NCBI GenBank assembly: GCA_947483545.1
Contig: CANKNP010000193.1
Coordinates: forward strand, 1 to 9,777
Reading direction: 5' to 3'
From: Deltaproteobacteria bacterium
GTDB taxonomy: Bacteria > Myxococcota > UBA796 > SXON01
DNA length: 9,777 bases
Below, one piece after another: positions 1-6,101 of the stretch (its first letter is position 1; every line of letters begins with the position of its first letter). The notes beneath the pieces are model-generated. The model saw only the letters and a list, made by a program, of their open reading frames with translations. It was not told where the DNA came from and searched no databases. The translations under genes were made by a program, and so were the position numbers.

Positions 1-294
1 ATCCACTTCGGCCACCTCGCTGCGGTCGCACGGGCCCACGGCCTGATGGTGCAGCTCGAGCCGCTCGCCGATCTGCTTGGCTTCGATCTCCGGGCGCGCC
101 AGCTGGCCCGACACAGTTATGAGGCGCTTCGAGCCCGCTTTCGTGCTGAAGGCCGTGCGCTTCCAGCGCGGGCGTGGAGCCCCGACAACCTTTCGCTTCC
201 CTGGCCCGTCGAGGGCCTGTTCTGGAATACGCTGGACGATTTCGGGCCCGGGCCCGTGCTCACCCGGTTTTACGCGCTTACGCTGCGCCGCTAG
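1..294 (+). CDS. 3' end of an unrecognised protein (partial, 5' end outside window)
   Basis: The frame is open from the first base and ends at TAG 292-294, giving the last 97 residues of a longer protein. An internal ATG lies at 46, but the frame continues upstream of it through residues such as IHFGHLAAVARAHGL, so the true start is outside the window. The segment is rich in Arg, Leu and Ala with aromatic residues near the end (FWNTLDDFGPGPVLTRFYAL). I see no signal peptide, membrane segment or catalytic motif that names a family, and I do not recognise it. It ends only 8 nt before the ExbB-like start, so it is probably the upstream member of the same operon. Continuous coding composition and the tight spacing support it as a real gene; function is unknown. 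Confidence 0.7.
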   Translation: MHFGHLAAVARAHGLMVQLEPLADLLGFDLRARQLARHSYEALRARFRAEGRALPARAWSPDNLSLPWPVEGLFWNTLDDFGPGPVLTRFYALTLRR

Positions 295-302
295 CGAGGA
301 TC

Positions 303-965
303 ATGGACTTCAGCAGCACTTTGGAGACGTGGGGCAAGTACTTCGAAGCCGGTGGCGTCTTCTTGTACTTCATGGTGGTCATTTCGGTAGTTGTGGTCGC
401 CCTGGCCCTCGAGCGGACCTGGGCGGTGTTCCGCGCTCGGTTCATCCTCCGCCGGGTGGACGATCGCGTGATCGACGCCGCGCGTAAGGGCGATTTCGAG
501 GAGGCACGCCGCCTCGCTGAAAAGCTGGGCACCCCGTATCGGAAGGTCTTCATGGTCGGACTGGACCGTGCGCTCGGTCGGGTGAAGGGCGACCCCGCGA
601 TGGCGATGCTGCGGGAGGCGAAACGCGCCAACGCGACGTTGAAGTCTGGCGTGTGGATTCTCGGGTCCTGCGGCGCGTTGATGCCCTTTGTAGGCTTGCT
701 CGGCACCGTTCTGGGCGTCATGAGCTCGTTCGAGGCGATTGGCGACGCGGGCACCGGCGGCTTTGCCGTGGTCTCCGCTGGCATCTCGGAGGCGCTGGTC
801 GCCACCGCAGCCGGGCTGTTCGTCGCGCTCGAGGCGATCGTGCTGTTCAACTGGCTCTCCAACATGATCGGCGGAGTCGGCCGAGATCTGGCATTGCTGG
901 TGGACGAGACCCTCGAGTTGATTTCGACGCGGGGGGGCGCCCATGCAGGCGGGACCCCAGAGTAG
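303..965 (+). CDS. MotA/TolQ/ExbB-family proton channel subunit
   Basis: Inner-membrane channel subunit of 220 aa that, with an ExbD/TolR partner, converts proton flow into work on envelope proteins (TonB-type transport, Tol-Pal-type envelope upkeep, or gliding or polymer machinery). An N-terminal membrane helix lies at about residues 18-37. A cytoplasmic loop follows (about 38-110) with a charged helix RKGDFEEARRLAEKLG. The diagnostic C-terminal hairpin is at about 117-185, with VGLLGTVLGVMSSFEAI at 130-146 and AGISEALVATAAGLFVALEA at 159-178; these are the conserved family motifs. Length is typical (TolQ and ExbB are about 230 aa). The frame is open upstream to 174, but the ATG at 303 is preferred because GAGGA lies just before it (296-300, though only 2 nt away) and the upstream extension overlaps the previous gene. 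It overlaps the ExbD-like gene by 23 nt. Sequence alone does not separate ExbB from TolQ; no tolA, tolB, pal or tonB is in view. Confidence 0.93.
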   Translation: MDFSSTLETWGKYFEAGGVFLYFMVVISVVVVALALERTWAVFRARFILRRVDDRVIDAARKGDFEEARRLAEKLGTPYRKVFMVGLDRALGRVKGDPAMAMLREAKRANATLKSGVWILGSCGALMPFVGLLGTVLGVMSSFEAIGDAGTGGFAVVSAGISEALVATAAGLFVALEAIVLFNWLSNMIGGVGRDLALLVDETLELISTRGGAHAGGTPE

Positions 966-1410
966 CGCCGAGGACGAAGACGACGCGATCTTCGCCGAGA
1001 TCAACGTCACGCCGCTCACGGACGTCTTCCTGGTGCTGTTGATCATCTTCATGGTGGTCGCCTCAGGCATGGTCGAGGCCGAAAAACAGGCGGCACAGGC
1101 CAAGGCCCTCCTCTCGGAGAAGGCGCTGGCGGTGCAGACCCCCCAGGGCACGGGCGACAGCGCGCTCGTGGTGAAGGACGTCGTCATCTCAGTCGCGCCG
1201 GACGGCACTTTGTACGTGGAAGCTGAGCAGGTCACCCTGGATGGACTGCCCGAGAAGCTCAAGTCGATCGAGAAGGGCGTCGCGGGCACGCGTGTGGTCA
1301 TCCGTGGTGACGAGAATGCCCAGTACAAGCTGATCATGCAGGTGATCGCCAAGGTCCGGGCCGCTGGTCTCACCGACGTCGCGTTGTCCAGTCGCCCGTC
1401 TACCCCTTGA
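943..1410 (+). CDS. ExbD/TolR-family biopolymer transport protein
   Basis: A 155 aa single-pass partner of the ExbB-like channel. A short acidic cytoplasmic N-terminus (EDEDDAIFAE) leads into the family signature INVTPLTDVFLVLLIIFMV at 20-38. D27 matches the membrane aspartate that carries protons in TolR and ExbD. The transmembrane helix spans about 28-45. A periplasmic domain follows, with the usual beta-alpha pattern (VVISVAPDGTLYVE, then VVIRGDENAQYKLIMQVIAKVRAAGLTDVALSS). Length fits the family (about 140 aa). The ATG at 943 lies inside the end of the ExbB-like gene in another frame; a TGA at 919-921 closes this frame just upstream, so no much earlier start is possible. Its stop TGA (1408-1410) overlaps the TTG start of rsmI, which suggests translational coupling of all three genes. 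Whether it serves TonB-like or Tol-like work cannot be told from the sequence. Confidence 0.94.
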   Translation: MQAGPQSSAEDEDDAIFAEINVTPLTDVFLVLLIIFMVVASGMVEAEKQAAQAKALLSEKALAVQTPQGTGDSALVVKDVVISVAPDGTLYVEAEQVTLDGLPEKLKSIEKGVAGTRVVIRGDENAQYKLIMQVIAKVRAAGLTDVALSSRPSTP

Positions 1411-2246
1411 GCGTCGGACAGCTTTCGGTGGTGGCGACGCCGATCGGCGACGCCGACGACATCAGCCTGCGCGCACTGAAGGTGCTCCAAGCTGCGGACC
1501 GGGTTGCGGCGGAGGACACGCGGGTGGCGCGCGAGCTGTTACGCAGCTTGAACATTGATAAGCCGGTGATGTCCTGTTGGGATGGCAACGAGGCGCAGCG
1601 GGTGCCCGAGCTCTTGTCGCGCCTCGCGGCCGGCGAGCACATCGCGCTGGTGTCCGACGCGGGCTCCCCCCTGGTCAGCGATCCTGGTTTTCGGGTGGTT
1701 CGTGCTTGTGTAGAAGCGGGCGTGCGGATCAACGTCGTGCCCGGGGCTTGCGCCGCGATCGCGGGGCTCATGGGCGCGGGTCTGCCCTCGGACCGGTTCC
1801 TCTTTGTCGGCTTTCCGCCACACACGCGCTCGGAGAAGCTCCGTTTTTTGGAGGAACTGGGGGGGGAGCGGGGCACCCTCATCCTGTATGAGTCGCCGCT
1901 GCGCCTCGCCGAGACGCTCGATCTCATCGCCGGCTTGTGGCCTGAGCGCCCGGTGGTGCTCGCGCGGAACCTCACCGCGAGGTTCGAGCAGTGGATCCGG
2001 GGGACCGCGGCGGCGGTACGCGCGGAGCTGGCGGACGAGACGCGTGGCCAGGCGACGCTCCTCATCGGCGGGGCGACCGGTGGCGCCGCGCAGGGCTGGG
2101 CGCTGGCGGAGAGTTTGATGACGAAGCTGCTCTCAGAAGGGCGGGCGCCTCGCGAGGTGCGTGACATCGTCGCCGAGGCGACCGGGCTCCCTAAACGTGA
2201 GATCTACCAGCGGATCCTCCAGTCAAGCGCCCAGCGCAGCGAGTAG
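1407..2246 (+). CDS. rsmI: 16S rRNA (cytidine1402-2'-O)-methyltransferase RsmI
   Basis: RsmI uses S-adenosylmethionine to 2'-O-methylate C1402 in the decoding centre of 16S rRNA. The 279 aa product has the tetrapyrrole-methylase fold motifs in order: LSVVATPIGD (6-15), AEDTR (35-39), VSDAGSPLVSDPG (82-94), VPGACA (111-116), GFPP (135-138), YESPLRL (161-167) and NLTARFEQWIRG (188-199). A C-terminal helical region ends in GLPKREIYQRIL, as in other RsmI proteins. Length is close to the E. coli enzyme (286 aa). The start is TTG 1407, which overlaps the ExbD-like stop; the conserved LSVVATP motif begins six residues in, so there is no room for a later start. Two usually conserved spots differ: the family's PIGNLxD is PIGDADD here, and the usual H-E-H-N stretch is CWDGNE (57-62). 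The diagnostic motifs otherwise make the assignment firm. The 3' end overlaps the convergent SGNH-like gene by 24 bp. Confidence 0.95.
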   Translation: MSVGQLSVVATPIGDADDISLRALKVLQAADRVAAEDTRVARELLRSLNIDKPVMSCWDGNEAQRVPELLSRLAAGEHIALVSDAGSPLVSDPGFRVVRACVEAGVRINVVPGACAAIAGLMGAGLPSDRFLFVGFPPHTRSEKLRFLEELGGERGTLILYESPLRLAETLDLIAGLWPERPVVLARNLTARFEQWIRGTAAAVRAELADETRGQATLLIGGATGGAAQGWALAESLMTKLLSEGRAPREVRDIVAEATGLPKREIYQRILQSSAQRSE

Positions 2247-3140
2247 GGCCGCGGCGAAGGCGTCGGAGATCACGGCGGTGCCGGCGGCGGTGGTGTGGAC
2301 GTCGTCGGTGAAATGAGAGGGTTCCAACGGCATGGTCCCGAGCACCAACGGCTTCGCCCCCGCTCCGTCCAGGAGCGCACGTACCTGCTGCGCGTTCGCT
2401 GGCGGGGTGACCTGGCCCTCCAGCTGCTCCCGGCGCGGCAGCTCCCAGGCGTAGATCGGCACGTTTCTGGCTGTGGCCGCGGCGAGCACCTGCTGGAGCG
2501 GGCGGAGGTCATCGCGGGTCGGCGCAGAGGTGGGTGGGGCCGCCGTGTCCCCCACGCGCCGGGTTGGGCGCGGCACTCGCGTACCGAGCGTGTTCCACAA
2601 GCGGTTGGCGAGCCAGCCCCGGTAGCGGTAGGCCCTGGAGGCCTTCCGGAGCCCCATCTCCGCCCAACAATCGGTGTCTTGACAGCCGATCTCCATCAAC
2701 AGCGGCAGATCGGACAGCGCCGCGAGGTCCATCATCTCCGACTCCCAGGGGTCGGGCTCGATCGTAAGGTCAGACTTACCATAAGCCAGTATCAAGGCGG
2801 AGACTGGTGCGTCTGTCGGGATGTGATGTCTGAGCGCCAACGCCCAGTCCATCGGACCGGTGGCGGCCGACGCGAGCTCCACGAGGCGAACATCGGGCGG
2901 AAGGGCACGGGAAACACGATCTTCGTCGAGGATCTGCTCGGGGAGGCAGGTTCCCAATAGCAGCACGTCACGCGTCGGCCCCACCGGAAGTTCGGCGTAT
3001 GCCCGTGCTTTGTCCAGAAGAGGGGTCGGTGCTTCGTAGATGGCGCGCACGCCGAGCTCCAGCCCGACCAGGGTCAAGACCGCGACCGCGACCACCGCGA
3101 TCGAGGCTAAGGGCCGGGGTTCCGCGTGAGCAATAGACAT
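2223..3140 (-). CDS. membrane-anchored SGNH/GDSL-hydrolase-like protein with altered catalytic residues
   Basis: A 305 aa protein with one N-terminal membrane helix (about 12-33) and a remainder that is probably extracytoplasmic. The core resembles SGNH/GDSL hydrolases, esterase-like enzymes often acting on acyl groups of lipids or polysaccharides. A block I-like strand and turn DVLLLGTCLPEQIL is at 58-71, a Gly at 95 may be block II, a block III-like AYGKSDL is at 119-125, and a block V-like TDDVHTTAAG is at 278-287 with D279 and H282 spaced as DxxH. The block I nucleophile position is Cys (C65) rather than Ser, and the block III Asn is Ser (S123), so classical esterase activity is doubtful. 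C153 and C158 form a CX4C pair that could be a disulfide. The start ATG at 3138-3140 has no strong Shine-Dalgarno. The gene is divergent from the barrel gene and convergent with rsmI. The family call rests on motif spacing only; substrate is unknown. Confidence 0.6.
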   Translation of the reverse strand: MSIAHAEPRPLASIAVVAVAVLTLVGLELGVRAIYEAPTPLLDKARAYAELPVGPTRDVLLLGTCLPEQILDEDRVSRALPPDVRLVELASAATGPMDWALALRHHIPTDAPVSALILAYGKSDLTIEPDPWESEMMDLAALSDLPLLMEIGCQDTDCWAEMGLRKASRAYRYRGWLANRLWNTLGTRVPRPTRRVGDTAAPPTSAPTRDDLRPLQQVLAAATARNVPIYAWELPRREQLEGQVTPPANAQQVRALLDGAGAKPLVLGTMPLEPSHFTDDVHTTAAGTAVISDAFAAALLAALGA

Positions 3141-3199
3141 GTGCTGAGTGTAGACCAGCGCGGCCGCAAGGGCGAGCGGCCGCAGGTTAAGGATGGTCC
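3141..3199. promoter_or_regulatory. divergent intergenic region with paired palindromes
   Basis: This 59 bp spacer must hold the 5' leaders, and probably the promoters, of the SGNH-like gene (leftward) and the barrel gene (rightward). It contains the 8 bp palindrome GCGGCCGC twice, at 3160-3167 and 3176-3183, with starts 16 bp apart. Because each copy is its own reverse complement, the pair can be read as direct repeats (operator-like) or as an 8 bp stem with an 8 nt loop. AAGGA at 3189-3193 is a good ribosome binding site for the ATG at 3200. No convincing -35/-10 pair is visible on either strand. Confidence 0.4.
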
Positions 3200-3625
3200 A
3201 TGATGCTCCTCCCGTTCCTCATCTCGGCGCAGGCCGCCAATGTCGGCCTGGGTCTCGCGCTCGGCTCCCCTACGGGAGTCACCCTCAAGATCATGACCTC
3301 GCACAAGGCGGGGTTTGACCTGCTCGTCGGGGAGATGTGGCACTATTGGGACAAGGACGATGTCCTCGTCTCCGCCGACTACGTGGTCACGATGAGCCGC
3401 CTGGCCTCGGGGGAGGTGGATCTGGATTTCTACCTGGGGGGTGGCGGAAATGTCTGGTTGGGTCGCTGGACCGGCAATGTGTTGGCCGCCGAGATGCCGC
3501 TTGGCCTCTCGCTCACCTTCGGCCCGCCGGTGGAGGTCTTCGTTGAGGCCGTTCCCGTGCTTTTTGTGCTGCCCTTCGGCGAGTTCGGTGTAGGAGGGTC
3601 GGTCGGCTTTCGTTACTATTTTTGA
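3200..3625 (+). CDS. small secreted outer-membrane beta-barrel protein (DUF3996/BAPKO_0422-like)
   Basis: A 141 aa protein with a short hydrophobic N-terminus (MMLLPFLISAQA) ending in an Ala-Gln-Ala signal-peptidase-like site, giving a mature chain of about 129 aa. The rest alternates polar and hydrophobic residues with many Gly and aromatics, as in beta-barrel strands, and ends in GFRYYF, a C-terminal aromatic signal of the kind recognised by the BAM complex. The strand LGLALGSPTGVTLKIM (18-32) and the later PLGLSLTF (100-107) and VFVEAVPVL (113-121) resemble the small DUF3996 barrel family known from Borrelia BAPKO_0422 and found in other bacteria; this match is from memory of the pattern. 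Start: AAGGA (3189-3193) lies 6 nt before ATG 3200, and TAA 3188-3190 closes the frame upstream, so only the adjacent ATG at 3203 is an alternative. The signal peptide has no basic residue, which is unusual. Function is unknown. Confidence 0.75.
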   Translation: MMLLPFLISAQAANVGLGLALGSPTGVTLKIMTSHKAGFDLLVGEMWHYWDKDDVLVSADYVVTMSRLASGEVDLDFYLGGGGNVWLGRWTGNVLAAEMPLGLSLTFGPPVEVFVEAVPVLFVLPFGEFGVGGSVGFRYYF

Positions 3626-3640
3626 GTCCTCTTGACGCGG

Positions 3641-3674
3641 CAAGGCAACCTCGGCGAGTCAGGGCCTTGGTTTT
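3641..3674 (+). terminator. possible intrinsic terminator after the barrel gene
   Basis: CAAGGC (3641-3646) can pair with GCCTTG (3664-3669), with an inner CCT/AGG pairing, and is followed by GTTTT (3670-3674). The loop is long and the T-run short, so this is a weak candidate. It lies 16 nt past the barrel stop and before the PBP gene at 3692. Confidence 0.3.
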
Positions 3675-3691
3675 GGTGATAGGCGCGCGCC

Positions 3692-6067
3692 ATGGCCGCC
3701 TGGGCTCCCCCTAAACCTCGATCTGGAACCTCAAAGGGGCTGAGCCCCTGGCGACGCCGGTTGGCGATCCTGGTGGCTCCGCTCCTGGTGATCGTGCCGG
3801 CGCTGTCGGTGCCCGCGATTGTCGTGGGGGGGCAATGGTGGGATGAGGGTCTGGTCCTGGTGGACCAGCACCGGCGCTACGAGGTGGCGCACCCCGGCTG
3901 GTCATTCCCGGGGCGGGTGTACACGCAGGCTGTTCCGGTCGATGAAAACCCGAGCGTCCAACAAGGAAAACGCCTCGTGGTCGAGGCGAAAGCGCGCGGC
4001 TACGTGGAGGACTGCAAGGAGCCAGGGCCTGGCGAGTTCTGCGCCAAGACGGGGGAGATCGTGCCACGTTCAGGTGGCAGCCTCGAGCCTATCGAGCTGG
4101 GCTGGCTCATCGGGCCCGATGGCGAGCTTCGGGAGCACCTTCCGCTCGCCGAGGCGCCGCAGCACCTCATCGACGCGATCATCGCCGCGGAGGACCGCGA
4201 TTTTCGTGGGCATCACGGGGTCAACTTCCGCGCTACCCTCCGGGCGGTTTGGGCCAACGCCCAGCAGGGCGGCTACGCGCAGGGCGCGAGCACGCTGACC
4301 ATGCAGCTCGTCAAAAACCTTGATCAGAAGAAGGAAAAGACCCTCACACGTAAGGCGCGCGAAGCCGTGATGGCACTGGCGGCGGACCACACACTGGGGA
4401 AGGACGGGGTGCTGCAGATGTACCTCGACGCGCCCTATCTCGGGCAGCGCGGGAGTCTGTCGATCTGTGGTTTTCGGGCCGCAGCGAAGCACTATTTTGG
4501 GAAGGACGCCGCCGAGCTGACGCTCTCCGAAGCCGCGACGCTTGCGGGAATCCTGCCGGCCCCAGGGCGGTACGCGCCCGACAAGAACCTGGAACGGGCC
4601 CAGTCGCGGCGAGACCTTGTGCTCCACGCGATGGCCGAAGCGTTCGACTATGACATCACGGCGGCGCTGGATGAGCCGATCCTCACGGTCGAACCTGAAC
4701 CGCTGCCGGAGCGTTACCCGGTGTGGCTCTCAGCGGCGCGGGCCTTCTTGGAGGCTCAGCTCCCGCCCGAGACGGTGTACGGCGCCGGCCTGACGGTCGT
4801 GGTCGGTATGGACGTGTTGATCCAGGAAGAAACTGACCGGTTGATGCCGGCAAAACTTGATTATTTCAGCGGACTCATCGGGCGACGCAAGGGCCGTAGC
4901 CTGCAGAGCGCCGGCGTGATGATCGAGCATGAGACGGGGCGAATCGTCGCGTTGTACGGAGGTGACGACGTGACACCCACCTCCTTCAACCGTGCGACCC
5001 AGGCGAGACGCCAGCCGGGTAGCTCGTTCAAGCCGCTCGTCTATGCTCTGGCCTTCAGCCAGCCTCCGGGCGAGGACGGAAAGCCGCGATTCACCGCGGC
5101 ATCTACCGAACCCAACGAACCCCGTACCTTCAAGACCCCCCAGGGTGATTGGCGGCCTCGGAACACCGGCGGCGAGTACAGCCCTACTGCGGCGTTGGCG
5201 CAGGGCCTCGCGTGGTCGCAGAACATCGCGACGGCCGCGCTCCTCGAGGAGCTCGGTGGGCCTGCCAAGCTGATTCCCTTTGCGGCGCAATTCGGCATTG
5301 ACAGCTCGAAGTTTCCGGAGGAGCTGGGGCTCGCGCTCGGCCAGGGCGAGGTCACGGTGTTGGAGATGACGCGGTTCGCCAGCGCGATCGGAAACGGTGG
5401 CTTCAAGGTGGAGGGTAGCCCGGTGGTCTCCGTGACCGATCCGAGCGGCGTGGCTCGGCTCCAGCCTCCCGGTAAGGGTGACCCCGTGCTCAGCCCCGAG
5501 GCGGCCGCGCTGACTCGTGAGCTGATGCGGCTGGTCATCGAGACGGGCACCGGGGGCGCGGCCCGGGGTGCGGGCGGAGAGGGCGGATACCAGGGTGTCG
5601 CGGCCGGGAAAACCGGGACCACCGACGGGGACAAGGACCTGTGGTTCGTCGGCGCCACTCCCCGGTATGCTGCGGCGTTGTGGCTGGGTTTTGATGTGCC
5701 GGAGAGCCTGGGCTGGGCGGCCTCGGACCTCGCGGCGCCGCTCTGGGGCTGGTGGATGAACCGGGCGACCCGCCTGGACACCCCGCTACCGGAGTTCCCC
5801 ACCGAGCCGGCGATCGAGCGGCGTTGGATCTGCCGGATCACCGGCAAGAGCGGAGGGGCGACCTGTCCGACCATCGGCGCGCCGTTCATCCCGGGCACCC
5901 AGCCCAAGGGCAGCTGCGGGGTGGTGCACCCGCCGCCCGAAGACAAGACCGTGATCGGGCCCGACGGGGTGGAGCGCCCCAAACACGAGTCCTTGTGGAA
6001 GAAGATGGCGAGGGAGAAGGCCGAAGCCGAAGCGGCCGCGGGCGGAGCGGCTCCGGCGGCCCCATGA
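3692..6067 (+). CDS. bifunctional class A penicillin-binding protein (PBP1b-like)
   Basis: Peptidoglycan synthase of 791 aa that polymerises lipid II (glycosyltransferase GT51) and cross-links stem peptides (transpeptidase). RRR (21-23) precedes a membrane helix at about 24-46. Residues about 72-150 resemble a shortened UB2H region of PBP1b (GRVYTQAVPV, then GPGEF). GT51: AAEDRDFRGHHG with E167 at 165-176, QGASTLTMQLVKNL at 197-210, and RKAREAVMAL with the second catalytic E224. QMYLDAPYLGQRG at 242-254 closely echoes PBP1b. Transpeptidase: SSFK with nucleophile S444 and K447, SQN at 509-511, and KTGT at 640-643. A C-terminal tail has Cys 714, 725 and 742 around FIPGT, then a charged Ala/Glu-rich end. 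C108 and C117 form a further pair near the UB2H-like part. All catalytic residues are present, so it should be active and beta-lactam-sensitive. ATG 3692 gives the expected short cytoplasmic tail; its ribosome site is weak. Confidence 0.95.
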   Translation: MAAWAPPKPRSGTSKGLSPWRRRLAILVAPLLVIVPALSVPAIVVGGQWWDEGLVLVDQHRRYEVAHPGWSFPGRVYTQAVPVDENPSVQQGKRLVVEAKARGYVEDCKEPGPGEFCAKTGEIVPRSGGSLEPIELGWLIGPDGELREHLPLAEAPQHLIDAIIAAEDRDFRGHHGVNFRATLRAVWANAQQGGYAQGASTLTMQLVKNLDQKKEKTLTRKAREAVMALAADHTLGKDGVLQMYLDAPYLGQRGSLSICGFRAAAKHYFGKDAAELTLSEAATLAGILPAPGRYAPDKNLERAQSRRDLVLHAMAEAFDYDITAALDEPILTVEPEPLPERYPVWLSAARAFLEAQLPPETVYGAGLTVVVGMDVLIQEETDRLMPAKLDYFSGLIGRRKGRSLQSAGVMIEHETGRIVALYGGDDVTPTSFNRATQARRQPGSSFKPLVYALAFSQPPGEDGKPRFTAASTEPNEPRTFKTPQGDWRPRNTGGEYSPTAALAQGLAWSQNIATAALLEELGGPAKLIPFAAQFGIDSSKFPEELGLALGQGEVTVLEMTRFASAIGNGGFKVEGSPVVSVTDPSGVARLQPPGKGDPVLSPEAAALTRELMRLVIETGTGGAARGAGGEGGYQGVAAGKTGTTDGDKDLWFVGATPRYAAALWLGFDVPESLGWAASDLAAPLWGWWMNRATRLDTPLPEFPTEPAIERRWICRITGKSGGATCPTIGAPFIPGTQPKGSCGVVHPPPEDKTVIGPDGVERPKHESLWKKMAREKAEAEAAAGGAAPAAP

Positions 6068-6073
6068 TCGGGA

Positions 6074-6089
6074 GCGGCCTGGAGGCCGC
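6074..6089. terminator. GC hairpin between convergent genes, probable bidirectional terminator
   Basis: GCGGCC (6074-6079), loop TGGA, GGCCGC (6084-6089) form a perfect hairpin in the 34 bp gap between the stop codons of the PBP gene (6067) and the TPR/PEGA-like gene (6102). The position favours a two-way terminator. There is no T-run on either side, so it is not a canonical intrinsic terminator. Confidence 0.45.
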
Positions 6090-6101
6090 GAGCCGGGGGA
6101 C

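Noticed and set aside
291..1490. Long minus-strand open frame of 399 codons opposite the ExbB-like and ExbD-like genes
   Set aside because: It lies antisense to two genes with clear family motifs, and its product has no recognisable domain; long antisense frames are normal in GC-rich DNA.
1859..1866. G8 run in rsmI and G7 runs at 931 and 3826 as phase-variation switches
   Set aside because: At this G content a few such runs are expected per 10 kb by chance, and rsmI and the PBP gene are not typical phase-variable genes.
3632..3637. TTGACG as a -35 box for the PBP gene
   Set aside because: At 16-18 bp downstream I find no -10-like hexamer, only CGAGTC-type sequence.
3107..3643. Minus-strand frame of 178 codons opposite the barrel gene
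   Set aside because: The plus strand has a ribosome site, signal peptide and beta-barrel pattern; the antisense product is charged and motif-free.
5041..5982. Minus-strand frame of 313 codons inside the PBP gene
   Set aside because: The plus strand holds the intact transpeptidase motifs SSFK, SQN and KTGT; the antisense product is Pro/Ser-rich with no motif.
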